Below, one piece after another: positions 31,940-44,459 of a DNA stretch of 64,000 bases. Positions within the stretch are counted from its first letter, which is position 1; every line of letters starts with the position of its first letter. The stretch is taken from positions 1-64,000 of the forward strand of contig JBAMJV010009696.1 of the NCBI GenBank assembly GCA_037951105.1. Direction: 5' to 3'. Source of the stretch: Echinarachnius parma. Taxonomy: Eukaryota; Echinodermata; Echinoidea; Clypeasteroida; Echinarachniidae. Position numbers and translations under genes: made by a program. The notes below the pieces were generated by a model. It was given only the letters and a program-made list of their open reading frames with translations, was not told the DNA's origin and ran no database searches.

Positions 31940-32070
31940 CAAATAATACACGGTCTAGAGTGCGTTGTGTAAATGCATTGCACTCGAGCCGCACTCGAGG
32001 CTATGTTAGCTGTACGTTGTGCACAGCTAACATAGCCGAGAGTCAATGCATTTACATGACGCATGATAAC
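31940..32070. repeat. nested hairpin around GGCTATGTTAGCTGT
   Basis: GGCTATGTTAGCTGT and ACAGCTAACATAGCC are separated by nine bases. Outside them GTAAATGCATTG pairs with CAATGCATTTAC. Stem of about 55 bases with an asymmetric CACTCGAGCCGCACTCGAG insert on one side. Confidence 0.7.
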
Positions 32071-32822
32071 AAGGCCATGGTATTATTTGTTTTATAAAAC
32101 AGGCTCAACCACGGATTTACCAAAATTAATCATCACTAGAGTGCACTCACTTCACTGAATTTGACTCTGCAGCTCAGCAGATCAAATTACAGTCGAAAAT
32201 CCGAAAATTTTTCCGTTAAAGTGAGAATTTTTAAAGAATTGTATGCATTTCCATTCCAAAACTTCCAATATCAAACCACATACCATATAATTTACGAATC
32301 CGCTAAGATTTATTTACTACAGAACAGATTATTTACAAAACGAAGCATTTTCCTTCTTTTTTTTATCACTTTCGCAAGTTTGACTTCGTAGAACTATGTA
32401 AACAACCATTGTGACGTCACAGCCGTGCAAATATCGCGCAACAAAAAGTGACAACACATGTGTGTTACGCTTTTTCTTGTTTGTTTGTTGAAATTTAATG
32501 AATAGTCACATGACTGGATTTAACCAATCACGTTACTGATTTACCAGAGCCGTTTATAAATTCATGTAACAGTATGGTCCATGCGTCGTGAGGTCTCCTC
32601 CTTTTGTGTAACGTGGCTTCTGTGGGATAATGTTACAGTTGAGAGCAAATATTTTCTGAGGAACTAAACTCCCCCTATTCTATCACCTCACGTCATGGTC
32701 AAATAATTTATACCATTTGTCAAAAGATCTGAAAATGTGAATCAATGTGAGGTAATAAATATTCCTATTCTCATACAATTGCTGAATGTATCAATTATTT
32801 GACACAAATAACAGTATCAGGA

Positions 32823-32937
32823 AACCATGGGCGTAAATCTGTCATTGATACCCATTCATCAGGGGGGGGGGGGGTGATCTATTCATTCATCCCCCCCCCC
32901 TGATGAATAGGTATTACGTAAATATTTACACCCATGC
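32823..32937. repeat. hairpin with G12/C10 stem
   Basis: ATGGGCGTAAATCTGTCATT, ACCCATTCATCAGGGGGG and CCCCCCTGATGAATAGGTAT, TTTACACCCATG pair, so the G run on one arm faces the C run on the other. 32070-32820 holds no recognisable gene. Confidence 0.7.
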
Positions 32938-32999
32938 AGGAAACGCCCCACACACAAAATTATCGAGCCCAAAATTAACATGCACTGAAAATTTTGAGT

Positions 33000-33625
33000 C
33001 CTATGACGCTTGTCCATATGATCCCAAACTTTGATGGCTACATTGGCTCCCTAAGAAGCATCAGGTACCAAGTTTGATTCAAATCTGACATTTAGTTCTT
33101 GAGTTTTTGCCATTACAAGCTTTTTTGCATGTATACCGAGTCCTGTGACCTTGACCTCAACCTCATTACCTCAACATTTTATGGCTACGTTGACTCATTA
33201 TAATACATTCAGGTACCAAGTCTGATTGAAAATATTTCTTCATATTTTGCCAAATCCATTTTCGCATATATATTGAGTCCTGTGACTTTGACCTTTAAAC
33301 TCAGGACCCTCAAATCTACTCAGACCATTGCCACCCCTATATGTACACACATATACCAAGTTTGAAATTGATCCGTCCACCGGTTCTTAAAATATCGCGA
33401 GAACGAGGCACTTTTGCATATATATTGAGTCATGTGGCCTTGACCTTTGACCTCATGACCTCTAAAATCTAATCACATCATTGTCACCCCAGTATGTACA
33501 CTCATACCAAGTTTGAAATTGATCTGTCATCCGGTTCTTGAGATATCGCGAGAACGAAAATGGGACGTACGTACGGACGGAAAACCAAAAAACATGCCTC
33601 TGGTCACTTCGTTGGCGAAGGCATA
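33000..33625 (+). mobile_element. DR1-bearing repeat, 3' part
   Basis: Units with CAAGTTTGAAATTGATC and CCGGTTCTTGAGATATCGCG. It ends in CACTTCGTTGGCGAAGGCAT. One perfect TGACCTTTGACCT at 33441; older units have lost the site. The left end is missing. Confidence 0.75.
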
Positions 33626-33656
33626 AAAATATGCTTCTATCAACAACCATGTGAAA

Positions 33657-33976
33657 GAACATATGTGACCTTACACCACAAAACGATTTGGAAAATGGCT
33701 GAAGCAGTTTTAAAACAAGGGAGAAACGGGCCACTGCAAATATTGGTGTCTATTCAAGCACGGTATATCTGATCATTTGTATTCAATGAAAAAACATATT
33801 TAAACATAATTTCTGACAATCACAATTGCTCAGAAGTCAGATTAAGATACCTTCATTCAAGAAATACAAAAATCCTGAATCTCATACTTTATACCAACTT
33901 TGGCTATTTCAGCTTATAACAGAGAAACTATCTCCGCGTCATAACGGTCGTTTCGTGATGTAAGGTCACATATATA
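33657..33976. mobile_element. short TIR element (ACATATGTGACCTTACA ends)
   Basis: ACATATGTGACCTTACACCA, CAAAACGAT and GTCGTTTCGTGATGTAAGGT, CACATATAT are inverted. About 320 bp, no gene. Confidence 0.65.
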
Positions 33977-34041
33977 ACTTATTTGTTAATAGTTAATTTG
34001 TTGATATAGATACTGCTGGCTTAGGCAGAACTGCTGGTGTA

Positions 34042-34305
34042 TGCAAACCAAATGCATGTTATCTTCTGTTCATCTTTACTAGTGTATACATCAAATATTT
34101 TGTATATTTTCAAACATTTTAGTCATTATTTGTCTCCATATTGCTAAGCCCCAACCTATGAAAACCTCTCCAGAGTAAAATTCTATTCAATTGACTGAAA
34201 AATAAATGATAAAATGTTCAAAAATATACAAAACATTTAGGTCGAACAGTTTACAAATGAATGTGTACACTAATGAACAGAAGATAACATGTATTTGGTT
34301 GGCAA
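34042..34305. repeat. inverted repeat, 40-base arms
   Basis: AAACCAAATGCATGTTATCT, TCTGTTCAT...ACTAGTGTATAC and GTGTACACTAATGAACAGAA, GATAACATGTATTTGGTT pair around a loop of about 180 bases. Confidence 0.65.
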
Positions 34306-34619
34306 GGCCCATTGTGTTATTCATGGCTACCAATTAAAGTCAAAGAATTGTTCATTTCAATTTACGAAAAGTTCATAAATATTCTCAATTTAATTGTAAA
34401 ACTAACCGATCAATAGCCCTATTCCCTATTTTGTAATTTGTATGATAATTAATGATGCTGCCTATTATATGAATGTATCAAATATATTTATTCTTTTATA
34501 TGTAATTTATATTTCATGTTTAAATGTATGTACATGTACATGTATATTGCTGTATTTTAACCATTATGATGCATTTTTTGCAAGAACGTCATCTTGACTA
34601 AACCCTTATTGAATGAAGC

Positions 34620-34957
34620 AAGAAAACTATGGCTCTTTTAAGATGTCCATTTATTAATATGGGGAAATCAAATTGGCAACGCACTGATTTTTTTGTACAG
34701 AAATATTCCCTTTTTACAGTTTTCTTCGTAGTCGCACTTTTTATCATATGTTGAGTATAGATGTACACAAAACATTATGGTAAGCTAAAACGAAGAGCAA
34801 ACATATATTTTGAGAAAATTGAACAAAATGTAAATGTTGTGTACAAAACATATGGGGAGTAGTCCGCAACTTTGCTATTGTGCGTTGCCAATTTGAATCA
34901 CTCCTAGAAATAAATCATATGGGTATTTTCAAAGAGCCATAATTTTCTTATTTCTTG
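34620..34957. mobile_element. short TIR element (AAGAAAACTATGGCTCTTT ends)
   Basis: AAGAAAACTATGGCTCTTTT, AAATTGGCAACGCAC and GTGCGTTGCCAATTTGAATC, AAAGAGCCATAATTTTCTT are inverted and pair in the same order from the outside in. Confidence 0.65.
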
Positions 34958-35498
34958 ACCGATTGTGCTCAAATTTTTAGGGACTATTCATAAAATAATA
35001 ATCTAAGCGCTTAAATAATTATTTAATTATTATTACCCATGCATGGTCATCAGGTACATTTGAAACCCACACAATGATATTGCATACTTGAATATGTTGA
35101 GATATTAGTGCTGAGAAAGGGAATCGGTAAGTATGCTGATCGACTTTTGTGCACATGAATGTTGGGTGAATTCTGCATTGTGCGTGTGATGTGTGTAGCG
35201 CCGGGTGTTTCTGTGATGAGCGAGTGAAACGGATTTTGACAGTCAGATGATAAAACAGTTGTTAAATTTGTTGTCGGGAAAATCACGGAATATTCCTACC
35301 CTCGGGATTTCAAATGCCATTTAACAACAATATAATAGAACATGCGCAAAGTCCGAGGCACAGATTGATGTAAACCAATATTCGACCCGTCATCGAAATC
35401 CGCTGATCGTTTCTGACGGTGGTTTTGTAGGGGGCTACAGTCACACACAAATATACAAGTGATATCTTTATGATAAATATCAATCGGCTTATCCATAT

Positions 35499-35640
35499 AC
35501 AGGGAAACCCTGTAATAACGAGGTAGTCGTCATAAGCGGTACCTCGTTATAAACGACCAAATTAATAACAAACATTTAAATGAATGTATGAATCGGTACC
35601 TCGTTATAAGCGAGCTCGTTATAACAGGGTTTACCTGTAC
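35499..35640. mobile_element. pogo/Tigger-like hairpin element
   Basis: ACAGGGAAACCCTGTAATAA, CGAGGTAGTCGTCATAAGCG and CTCGTTATAACAGGGTTTAC, CTGT. The GTTATAACGAG words are typical of pogo/Tigger termini. A relative is at 38268-38440. 35641-36741 contains AT-rich sequence, one G run near 36258, and no gene I can support. Confidence 0.6.
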
Positions 35641-37571
35641 TACATCATTACAAGTAGAAAAGTTAATAAACAGAATTCAAATTCAAATTTTATTAACTTT
35701 CTTCATAAAAACATGACAATGTACAATGATGCCAAGGTGACATTACACAGTAAAAATACAAATAAAAATATAAATAAAAACACACTAAGTTACAAGAGGG
35801 TCAAAATCGCCTTAACTAATTACTATAGTTATTTAATTCGAAATTGTTTATATTTGATTTTAAAAAGATTGGGAGTTTTGCTAAATTTGATATTAGGAGG
35901 TATAGTTTTTCATACATATGGTTTGTATTTTGGGGAGATGGTAATTTGAGGCATTTCTAGTATTGTAATTGTGCACATCGAGATTCAAATCAAAGCATGT
36001 CAATACAAAATGATGGCAATAATCTATTATAACATAAATACATTAAGACTGCAATATAAACATTTCCCATATCATTTACATTCAATATTCGAAGTTCATA
36101 AAATAAAGGATTGGAATGAGCACAATATTGCGAATGAGTAATAATTTGTACTGCTTTCTTTTGGAGGTTTAAGTAGCCTATACATATCACTTTTGTTAAA
36201 GAAAGCTTAGACTTGTTCATGATTTTGTAGTATTTCAAGCATAATTTTCTTATTATTGGGGGGGGGGGGGGGGCAAGTATATCATAATTGACATACTTTT
36301 ACAAAGAAAATAACTATTACATAATACATTTTAGAAAATGTATGTGGATCTTATGGCAAGGCTGGTGTGACTGCGACATAGAAGACACATTTCCTTTGAA
36401 AAGCTGAAAGACTACAGTAGTAAATTGTGAAATTTCATAAAGGCTCCAGATTATATACATTGTAACTGTCTGATCAAATATCCATATAAGAATTGTTCTC
36501 AGTTTCACAAAAGGTACCAAACACGTTATGAAGCCTAATTCACATGAAACGTTGAATATAGATATCTCAGAAGCAATATGCAAGGCCAAATTGAAATATC
36601 TACTGTATTTCAAATATTTCCTACAGATCTTCATCATTGTATATCTAAAAACATCATATTTATTGTCATACAGACTTTATTTTGATCGTCCTAACTAAAA
36701 GATATAAATGCACCACACTTGTCGAAAAATCACTTTATCTGTTAAAGAGATAGTCGAGTTTTGGTCAAACTCAAGTTTAGTAACCAAAACCTGCACCATT
36801 ACATTACAAACTAATACATTTACATGTAGTTCACCATGCTCGAAAGGTATAATTACAATTGCAAACGACTAAGTAAAAAGCCTGTTATCATTAAAAAAAG
36901 AGCAGTTAAAACTCGAGGGTGCTCTCTAAACACTCATTGGTTCCAACCATTTTTCAAACAAAATTTGTGATGTTTTGAAAAAATAATTATGCAATAGAGA
37001 TATCATCAACAACTATCTTAAAACCTCTTTTGAAACTTTGTTAAAGAATTGTATACGCATTTTATGTATATTCAAGAGTCATATATATATTTGAGTATAT
37101 ATTTGAGTATATATAATGAGTCATAAAAATATTTTGAAATCAAATGTTACAACTATGCAAACATTTGAAAGGCTCAGAGGTTAATCATCATGTAATTTAT
37201 AATTACAGCAAAACCAAATTATTCAGGTTATATACACTTTGTTCTTTTTCTCAATGTCAACAAACCATATGAATACACACAAGTACACATCAAACAGTAC
37301 AGTACAATATTTTCCATTATGTAAATGGTTTAGTACTTATGTTTTCTTATAAAATATGCATATAAACATGTACAAAAAATATATTACAAATAATCTGTAT
37401 TATAATTTCATCAAACTACATTATATATAGATATTTTTGTTCAATATATTACAAATTTAAATTATATATTTAGACTCATAAAGAAATTTAATTATTTAGA
37501 CTCAATGAAGAGAAATACAAATAGCAAAAATGTTCTTTTTTTATTGCAATTAACCTAAACAACATGAACAT

Positions 37572-37849
37572 TTAAAGGGACTTAGTAACATTGTCCAAAT
37601 CCTCAAAATAAATTTTTCGGTTTTGGTTTTTCAAATTTCCCTTTCGTTACAAAGATATGTACGTCGAAGGAGTGCAGTGAGTTAGTGAATTTCACTTTGC
37701 ATTTTCGCTCATTACTTGGCCATGCAATGTCCATTTGACTTGAAATTTTCACACAATACCCTGTGGACATATGAGATAACAATAATATACATTACATCAA
37801 CCATTCATTACTTTTTGCACATGTCAACAAAGTTACTAGATCCCTTTAA
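37572..37849. mobile_element. TIR element (TTAAAGGGACTTAGTAAC ends), nested
   Basis: TTAAAGGGACTTAGTAACAT and GTTACTAGATCCCTTTAA are inverted. It contains ACACAATACCCTGTGGACAT. Relatives: 51272-51640 and a right-end fragment at 39780-39883. Confidence 0.7.
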
Positions 37850-38267
37850 TGTACAGTTTTAAATCATTGCCAATTACATTTTCCCCCCTCTAGCATTATT
37901 TTGTCTTCCCATTTTCATCTGAAACCGGTTTAGAGGTTCTGCACATTCCGTGATCATTAAATCATTACAAATCGGGCATCAATGAACATGATACAAAATT
38001 ATTGTAAATTCAAGTAAGATATCATTATAGTAATAAGAGATATCATGGAAACAACACAATGATGAAGTCATATTACGGTATGACTGTTTGGTTAAAATAA
38101 TGATTCAAAAGAGAGATCATTCAAATATTTTCTTGAAATATTTAAATTAAAAGTTGTTCCCCAACATTTATTACAATCAGATATATTCATGAATATTTCA
38201 GCCGTTTCCAAACATATTTTGATTAAACAAAATTAATTTCTGCCTTTTTGAAATTGTACGCTACATG

Positions 38268-38440
38268 GAAACCCTGTTATAACGAGCTTGCTTATAACGA
38301 GGTACCGTTTATAATGAGAATTATTTGGTCCCGGTGTTCCATAATGCTCCGCTTATAACAAGCTCGATTATAGCGAGATTCCGAGTATAACAAAAATCGA
38401 TAGTCCAGAATACCTCGTTATAATGGGGTTTCCCTGTATT
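38268..38440. mobile_element. pogo/Tigger-like hairpin element, nested
   Basis: ATGGAAACCCTGTTATAACG, AGCTTGCTTATAACGAGGTA and CCTCGTTATAATGGGGTTTC, CCTGTAT. Several GCTTATAAC(A/G)AG words repeat inside. Confidence 0.65.
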
Positions 38441-38514
38441 TCAATTGTTACTTAGTTTTTGGGGAGGAATCCCATTTTCTTTGCTTTTTTTATTTATGTT
38501 ATATTTTTCTGGTC

Positions 38515-38800
38515 TCTTTCCCTATATGTTTGAATTATACAAAAGAGCTGCATCACCTTGGTGATCCCTTGCATATATTCTCGAAGTTGATTTCTATCCT
38601 TTGAGTTTACATCAGGTTTATAATACCTTCTGAAAAATCACAGGCATTGAAAACCGGGGTTCAGGGACGAACACCACCTATAGTTCAGTTGGTAAAGCGC
38701 CGGTCTAGCAATACTGAGGTCACTGGTTCGAATTCCCCAAGAATCCCAATTTCTTTGCTCTTTTTGTATTTATATCATATATTTCTTGTCAGTTTTCCTG
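38515..38800 (+). repeat. SINE-like repeat with tRNA-like part
   Basis: CTATAGTTCAGTTGGTAAAG (box A-like), an anticodon-arm-like CCGGTCTAGCAATACTG with AGC in the loop, and CACTGGTTCGAATTCC (box B). The rest matches 40170-40470 over about 270 bases. No CCA and a weak acceptor stem, so it is not a working tRNA gene. Confidence 0.6.
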
Positions 38801-38960
38801 TTTGTTAGAATAACTTAGTTTTTCATTACCTAACAAAACATTATTTCTCGAAGAGCCCTCTGAACCAAATCTGAACTATACCTCAAAACAAAATAACATA
38901 GATGAGTTGGATATAAGTTATTTCAGAATTATCAGTTTGAAAACATGAACTATTGCACTT

Positions 38961-38966
38961 TTTATT
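38961..38966 (-). promoter_or_regulatory. candidate polyadenylation signal AATAAA
   Basis: AATAAA on the - strand, 188 bases after the stop codon of the YWTD/Ig membrane protein gene. Position and orientation fit, but the stretch is AT-rich and other signals cannot be excluded. Confidence 0.4.
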
Positions 38967-39153
38967 AAAACGCTTTACAAAACACTACCCAACTGAGCAA
39001 AACAATACTGCACTCTCTACACTGAGGGATACAATAATTGCAGAATAATGTTATCAAGATAAGTGGAGAAAAAAAATGATCTTAATTAAAAGACACTTTC
39101 GCCCAAGCTTCCCATGTCGTCTTCTCTTGTATTATACTCCCTAATAGTCATTT

Positions 39154-39208
39154 TCAGACGTGATCCCTTTTCAGTTTATGCAGTTCTGTTCTGAGCGCTT
39201 CCATATGT
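39154..39208 (-). CDS. membrane protein exon L: cytoplasmic tail and stop
   Basis: Reads (R)HMEALRTELHKLKRDHV and TGA. The acceptor is TATATAG|A. It enters in phase 2, exactly as exon K leaves. The tail is basic and only 17 residues long, with no NPxY, no tyrosine motif and no ITAM/ITIM, so known LRP-type endocytosis signals are missing. Confidence 0.75.
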
Positions 39209-39906
39209 CTATATACACAAAAAAATGAACAATATATTAGACATAAATACTAATGCATATACACAAGTATGTGTTACATGTACAGTAAGCACAATAGAAG
39301 AAAAACATAAATAATTTGATAACTATATTCCTAATTGATCCTCATATTCATAAGTATGAAGCAAAATGTGTCCAATGTTATGTAAAAGGGTAACACCCCA
39401 AAATAACATTCTTACAATTATAAGATAAGTGTTTTACTATTCCATTCCACCAACAAGTTCAGAAAAATATGTTTCCAGACAAAGTACATAATTGCAAAAC
39501 TTATCACCATATTAAAGGACCTGTGTTCATGGGTCTGCAGTACAAGACTATCTAAAAAAATCCTTTAATTTGATATGATAATGTACATTTCATAGTATAT
39601 AAATAAGAAATAGTTCAACTTCAACAAGTGTCCCGTTTCTTTTTTTTGTCAAGAATATTCGTAAGCTAATTGTTTACCGGTACTTCCCACTTTTTTTAAG
39701 GTGAGAAAATTAATGATAAATGCTAATTTAAAATGTAAGCTCTTATGGGCGCCTAGACCAGGTGTCATATTTATCATAGAATTTTCACTCATCAGTCTGT
39801 GGACATATCAGATCACAAAAAGCACATAATAAACCATTTATCATTTTTTTAATGTGTCAACAAAGTTACTAGATCCCTTTCAGATTGTTTAAGATTAGAG
39901 AATTAC

Positions 39907-39964
39907 CTCAATATCAAGTACAATAACACAATGGCCAGCAGCAGTCCAAGTGCTAGCAAGATAC
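39907..39964 (-). CDS. membrane protein exon K: transmembrane helix
   Basis: Reads (G)ILLALGLLLAIVLLYLILR, about 18 hydrophobic residues then Arg: a textbook single-pass helix with a positive inner flank. The acceptor is TTTCAG|GT and the donor GAG|GTAATT. Phase 1 in, phase 2 out; both neighbours fit. Confidence 0.8.
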
Positions 39965-40169
39965 CTGAAAGTCAAACATACATTCATACATATTAATTTT
40001 GTAAAGGGAGTGTCCACCTTTAAACAAATCTTCTGAACAGTTTCCAGTAGACGGACGAGGATGAATGTACATTTAACACCCACATACAATTTCAGATAGA
40101 ACAAGCCTGTAATTTGGATTCTACAAATGAAAAACGAATGTGTAGAAATCATCCTTTAGAAAAACTATA

Positions 40170-40470
40170 TTTCAGTTTCCCTATATGTTTGAATGAATGC
40201 AAAACAGCTGCATCACTACGGTGATCCCTCGCATATATCGCACAGTTGATTTCTATCCTTTGGTTTTATGTCAGGTTTATAATAGCTTCTGACCACACGA
40301 GCATTGAAAACTAAGGGGTTTCAGGGAAGAACATCGCACTAGCGTTTTCTATAGCTCAATCAGTAGAGCTCCGATCTAGCAATCTGGAGGTCTGGGGTTT
40401 GAATCCCAAAGAAATCCCATTTTCGTTGCTTTTTTTCATATTATATATTTCTGGTCACTTTCCCTATGTG
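40170..40470 (+). repeat. SINE-like repeat with tRNA-like part (second copy)
   Basis: TCTATAGCTCAATCAGTAGA, GCTCCGATCTAGCAATCTGG and GGGTTTGAATCCC show a D-arm, an anticodon arm with AGC in the loop (Ala-like) and box B. The flanks match the copy at 38515-38800. 40471-42847 is AT-rich with no gene recognised. Confidence 0.6.
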
Positions 40471-42847
40471 TTTTTAAAATCAATTTTATTATCAAGATTT
40501 CAAAGATTCCACAATTGCACGATACTAACTTTACATCTATAAGAACTTCTTAATATTGTTAAATGTCTCAAGAATCAATTGACAGATTGCCATTAAACTT
40601 GGTAGATATATTTGGCATGCAGATAGCTTGCTTTATTTCTTTTTAAATAATCAATTTTCAATTAATTATGCAAATTTATGCAGAAATCCTTTTTTGTCTG
40701 TAAATCACTAAATATTGCTCAGAATAATTTTGTGCATGAATATTCTTTGACTTATTTAACAGGTTTTGAACATTACAAATTGCGACAGCCAAAATTTTCC
40801 TTATGTACATGTATGTCTTTGTTTGTTGTTGTTTTTTCAATGGAATAAATAATTGACCATTATCAAAGACGCTTAATGGAAAGACCGACCACTGTACAAT
40901 TATCCTGTACAAAGTGAATGGGCAGAGCGCGATGTACAACATTAACACGCACTTTGATACGCAGGCTTTTCATTATGACGTCGCAATAACAATGTTTACT
41001 TCGCCTGACTAAAAATAACTTCAAGAAGACGTGATAAAGTTTGACGACCCCAAATTTGCATATCGCGCGTGAAATTTGTTTTGCGCACTTTGGTACGCGT
41101 ACAATTATAAAGAATTAAATAAAGACAGTGCGCAGACTGAGCGCGCATTAACATTATAATACACGAGGAGCCATTGCCATTTTTCTCTACACGGTAAAAA
41201 TCTTTAAATTTAAATAATATGTTTCTCACAGCTTTGATTTCAATTGTAAAATCGCTATTGACTATAATTTTGTAAGATTTTTCTTATCATGAGGATAATA
41301 TTAATTCTACATAAAGGCATAGCCCTAAAGGTTACTAAAGTCGACACTTAGCTGTTGTTCAATCTTCATGCTAGCCTGAATTTGCCGAGTATTTGTAAGT
41401 ACAGTTCGATCCTTATTTTCTTTAAAATTCTTACGAAAGAATGGGACATGTGTTCCAAAAAAGCTATCGACTATAATTTTTAAATGTTTTTTTATTAATA
41501 AAAATGACACAAATACAGTGATTCAATAAATTCCCTATGGTTACTAAAGTCTGGCTTAAGCTCGATTTGAATCTTCATTCTGTTTGAAGGGACATCGCTG
41601 CGCGACCGCCAATGATCTGTCTTGTAATTCTACAGTCTTTGCCATTATGCAACCATTTTCAGCTCAAAATTAAATGATTGCAGTGTTAGAATGAAAAATA
41701 ATGAAGGTTTTGTGTATTTTACGAAAAAACAAATTTTCATAGGATTTGTACATAAATCGTAAAATTTAGCGATTTTCGGGCCGACGTTCACGTACAAAAG
41801 GTCACGTGGCCTAATTCCGCAACGCGCGCAGGTATTGTCGCGCAACTAAATGAGTTTTTTCATCGAAGTCTTGCACAAAGAGCAAATTTGCGACGACCGG
41901 GTATTACCTCGGGCCTCTAATTTTTAAGATGCCCCTCATAGCAGTCAATAATGTTTAGTAGATCATAAGGAAACCCTGTACCCGAAATGGCACTTTTATC
42001 TGGCAGGTAACAATAATCGAGAAATTGGACGCTAAGCCACCCGACTATATGCACACTGAATAAGATCACAATTATGCTCATAATATGCCACCAAATCGCA
42101 GTGAACTGAAATTTAACAGTTGATATGATATATCACATACTCACATAAAATTACAAGTTTCTTGGTAACCCCACGATCTGGTGTTGGCAACTTGGTCGTT
42201 ATTTCTGTAGTAATGAAAATGAGTTTCCAAAACTAGTTAATTGTGTTTTGTGGAAATTGCTGACTTGAATAATTTCACTTGACATAAATTGTTAGATACT
42301 CACTTTAGAAATGTTGAAGCAAGTAAGAATCATTATATCATATTATAAAATGGGTAGATTGGTCAATTAGCATGTGAAATGTTTTTATTCATGCATTTTA
42401 CTTACCTATGCATTTTACTGATCTTGCATGGCTCATTTAAGTTTGATTTTCCCATTTTGTGCAACCATTTTATAAAACAAATGATTCACAGGCATATTTT
42501 GTGGATCAGTAAGAATTGTCTGCACTCTTTTAACTTTGGAAGTGGTCTAAACCATTTCAAAGTTTAAACTTGTGCATCCAATTCTTACCGATCCACTCAA
42601 GCCAGTGCATCATTTGTATAATGTACACTTACATGTACCTCATTAGAGGACCTTGGCCCCTGATTGGTTGAAAGTAGAGGACTACACGTATATGTCCATA
42701 GGCCAGCTAACACTCAATAATGCATTTAATACATGCATTGATAATGCCATTGAGTTATTACACACTTCTGGGTTTGCAGAAAATGGATTAATCATACATT
42801 TTTCCTGCAAGTTCATCAAAGACCTCGGTATGTGCAGTTACATATTA

Positions 42848-43612
42848 GGGCCATTCTTTGAAAAGTGAAACTTTTTCGGAAAAATTGAAGTTTTATTTTT
42901 CTGTAGTTTTTTTCCATTTTTGGAATGATCCATGTGTAAAGTTTCATGAAATACCTGATTTGAAGTTTCAAATGAAACTTTTTTACTCATTTGCATAAAT
43001 TTACATATTTCAATATTTTTCTAATAATCATAATTCAGAAAATAATCAAGATATCAAAAGGATAATTAGCAAGCTCATTCTTCTCACTTTCCTGTACAGG
43101 TTCATACCAACTTTGTAAAAATTCAACCTTTCATTCTTTTCTAAACCCGATATTATAAAATTCCCATTTTTCCATTCATATTGTACATGTCACACACGTG
43201 ACCACCCCAAAATGTCACACACGTGACCAGACGTTGCCACATAATTAAGTACTATAAAAAACAACGGTTTGATATAATTCTCATTCATTGCTATTGTTGT
43301 ACAAATGTATAGTACTTCTCTGGTAATAAGATGAACATTATAGCTATTCACATTTTAAAGAATTTTCCAAATGAAATTTAGTTATGAAAAAAAGCGCTCC
43401 GTGCGAAGTCACACACGTGACCCATGCCATTTGACCTCTGACATTGAGTTACGTAATCCTTATAAAATCTTTTGTGTTAAGTTTGAAAGACTACAACATA
43501 TTCAAGTCACATATGAAGTAAAAATCATTATAGTCTCATACTTACTGAAATATAAGCATCCCATTTCAAAATTTGTCATATTTTGGGTCACACACGTGAC
43601 CAAGAATGGCCC
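42848..43612. mobile_element. TIR element with four GTCACACACGTGACC motifs
   Basis: GGGCCATTCTT at the left and AAGAATGGCCC at the right; ATTA is duplicated at 42844-42847 and 43613-43616. GTCACACACGTGACC stands at 43189, 43214, 43409 and 43587. No coding capacity. The same end sequence and 4-bp duplication as 2580-3924 and 53029-55399. Confidence 0.75.
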
Positions 43613-44459
43613 ATTAGGACAATTCCCTTTGCGCTTGATCTAGAAATTTATCAAAAGGTTTTAACAGGTTCAGGTTTCAACAAAAAAATTGAATAAAGTT
43701 TGATTGAGTATACTGCATTCATTATATCCAAATGATGTTTAAATTATTGATTTTTGTTTATCAGTGCATACAGTACATCAATCCAAGGAAAGGGAGGTTT
43801 GATATTTGTACGTGAGCCATATTGAAATTATAAGCCTGCCGTAAAATTTAAAAAAACCTTTGGCACAGGTAACTTGGGTCATATTGTGGTTTTGAGATCA
43901 CCTTGGGTCTATAATTTCAATATGCCACTCATAGCAGTCAATAATCGTACATGTATATATGCTTTTACACCACAAATTTTAGTCCCATACTCTTAAAAAA
44001 TAATTCTCGACTATTCAGAAAAAGATTTCACCACTTTTGTCGCCACATATTTGTCAGGTGTTTAATAGCAGCTTATCATACAGATGCTACAGCATACTGG
44101 TGATGGAGGGAATATCACTGAATGTTCCTCTCCAAGGGATTTGGAATGATATTGAGGGAAGATTATAAGTCCCAAGACGTAGTTGAGGGATTTATTGTCT
44201 TCATGAAATAACATTTCAAATACTGAGGGAACATTTCATGATATTCCCAACACCAAAGTTAAAATTCATGGGTATTACAATTTATTGAAGAAAATTTAAA
44301 TTAAAAGGGCACTTCAAGAAAAATGTAAAGGGTTTATGTTTTTAATTGGTCTGAAGCTGTTATAGGTTTTAAATCACTTACTATTTTGTTATTTTAAACT
44401 GAAAGTCTTACTATAGTATTATTTTAGCTTTGGTATAGTAAGTGGTTTAATTGTTTTAA

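Larger units (their letters stand above)
36742..38884. mobile_element. TIR element expanded by nested insertions
   Basis: Left part from TTAAAGAGATAGTCGAGTTT matches 5861-6050 (CGAAAGGTATA, CGACTAAGTAAAAAGCCTGT). The right part (38170-38260, 38815-38884) matches 6220-6390. Between them sit the element at 37572-37849, the pogo-like element at 38268-38440 and a SINE-like repeat at 38515-38800. Confidence 0.65.

Noticed and set aside
38678..38740. tRNA gene
   Set aside because: Boxes A and B are present, but the acceptor stem does not pair well and the unit is part of a dispersed repeat.
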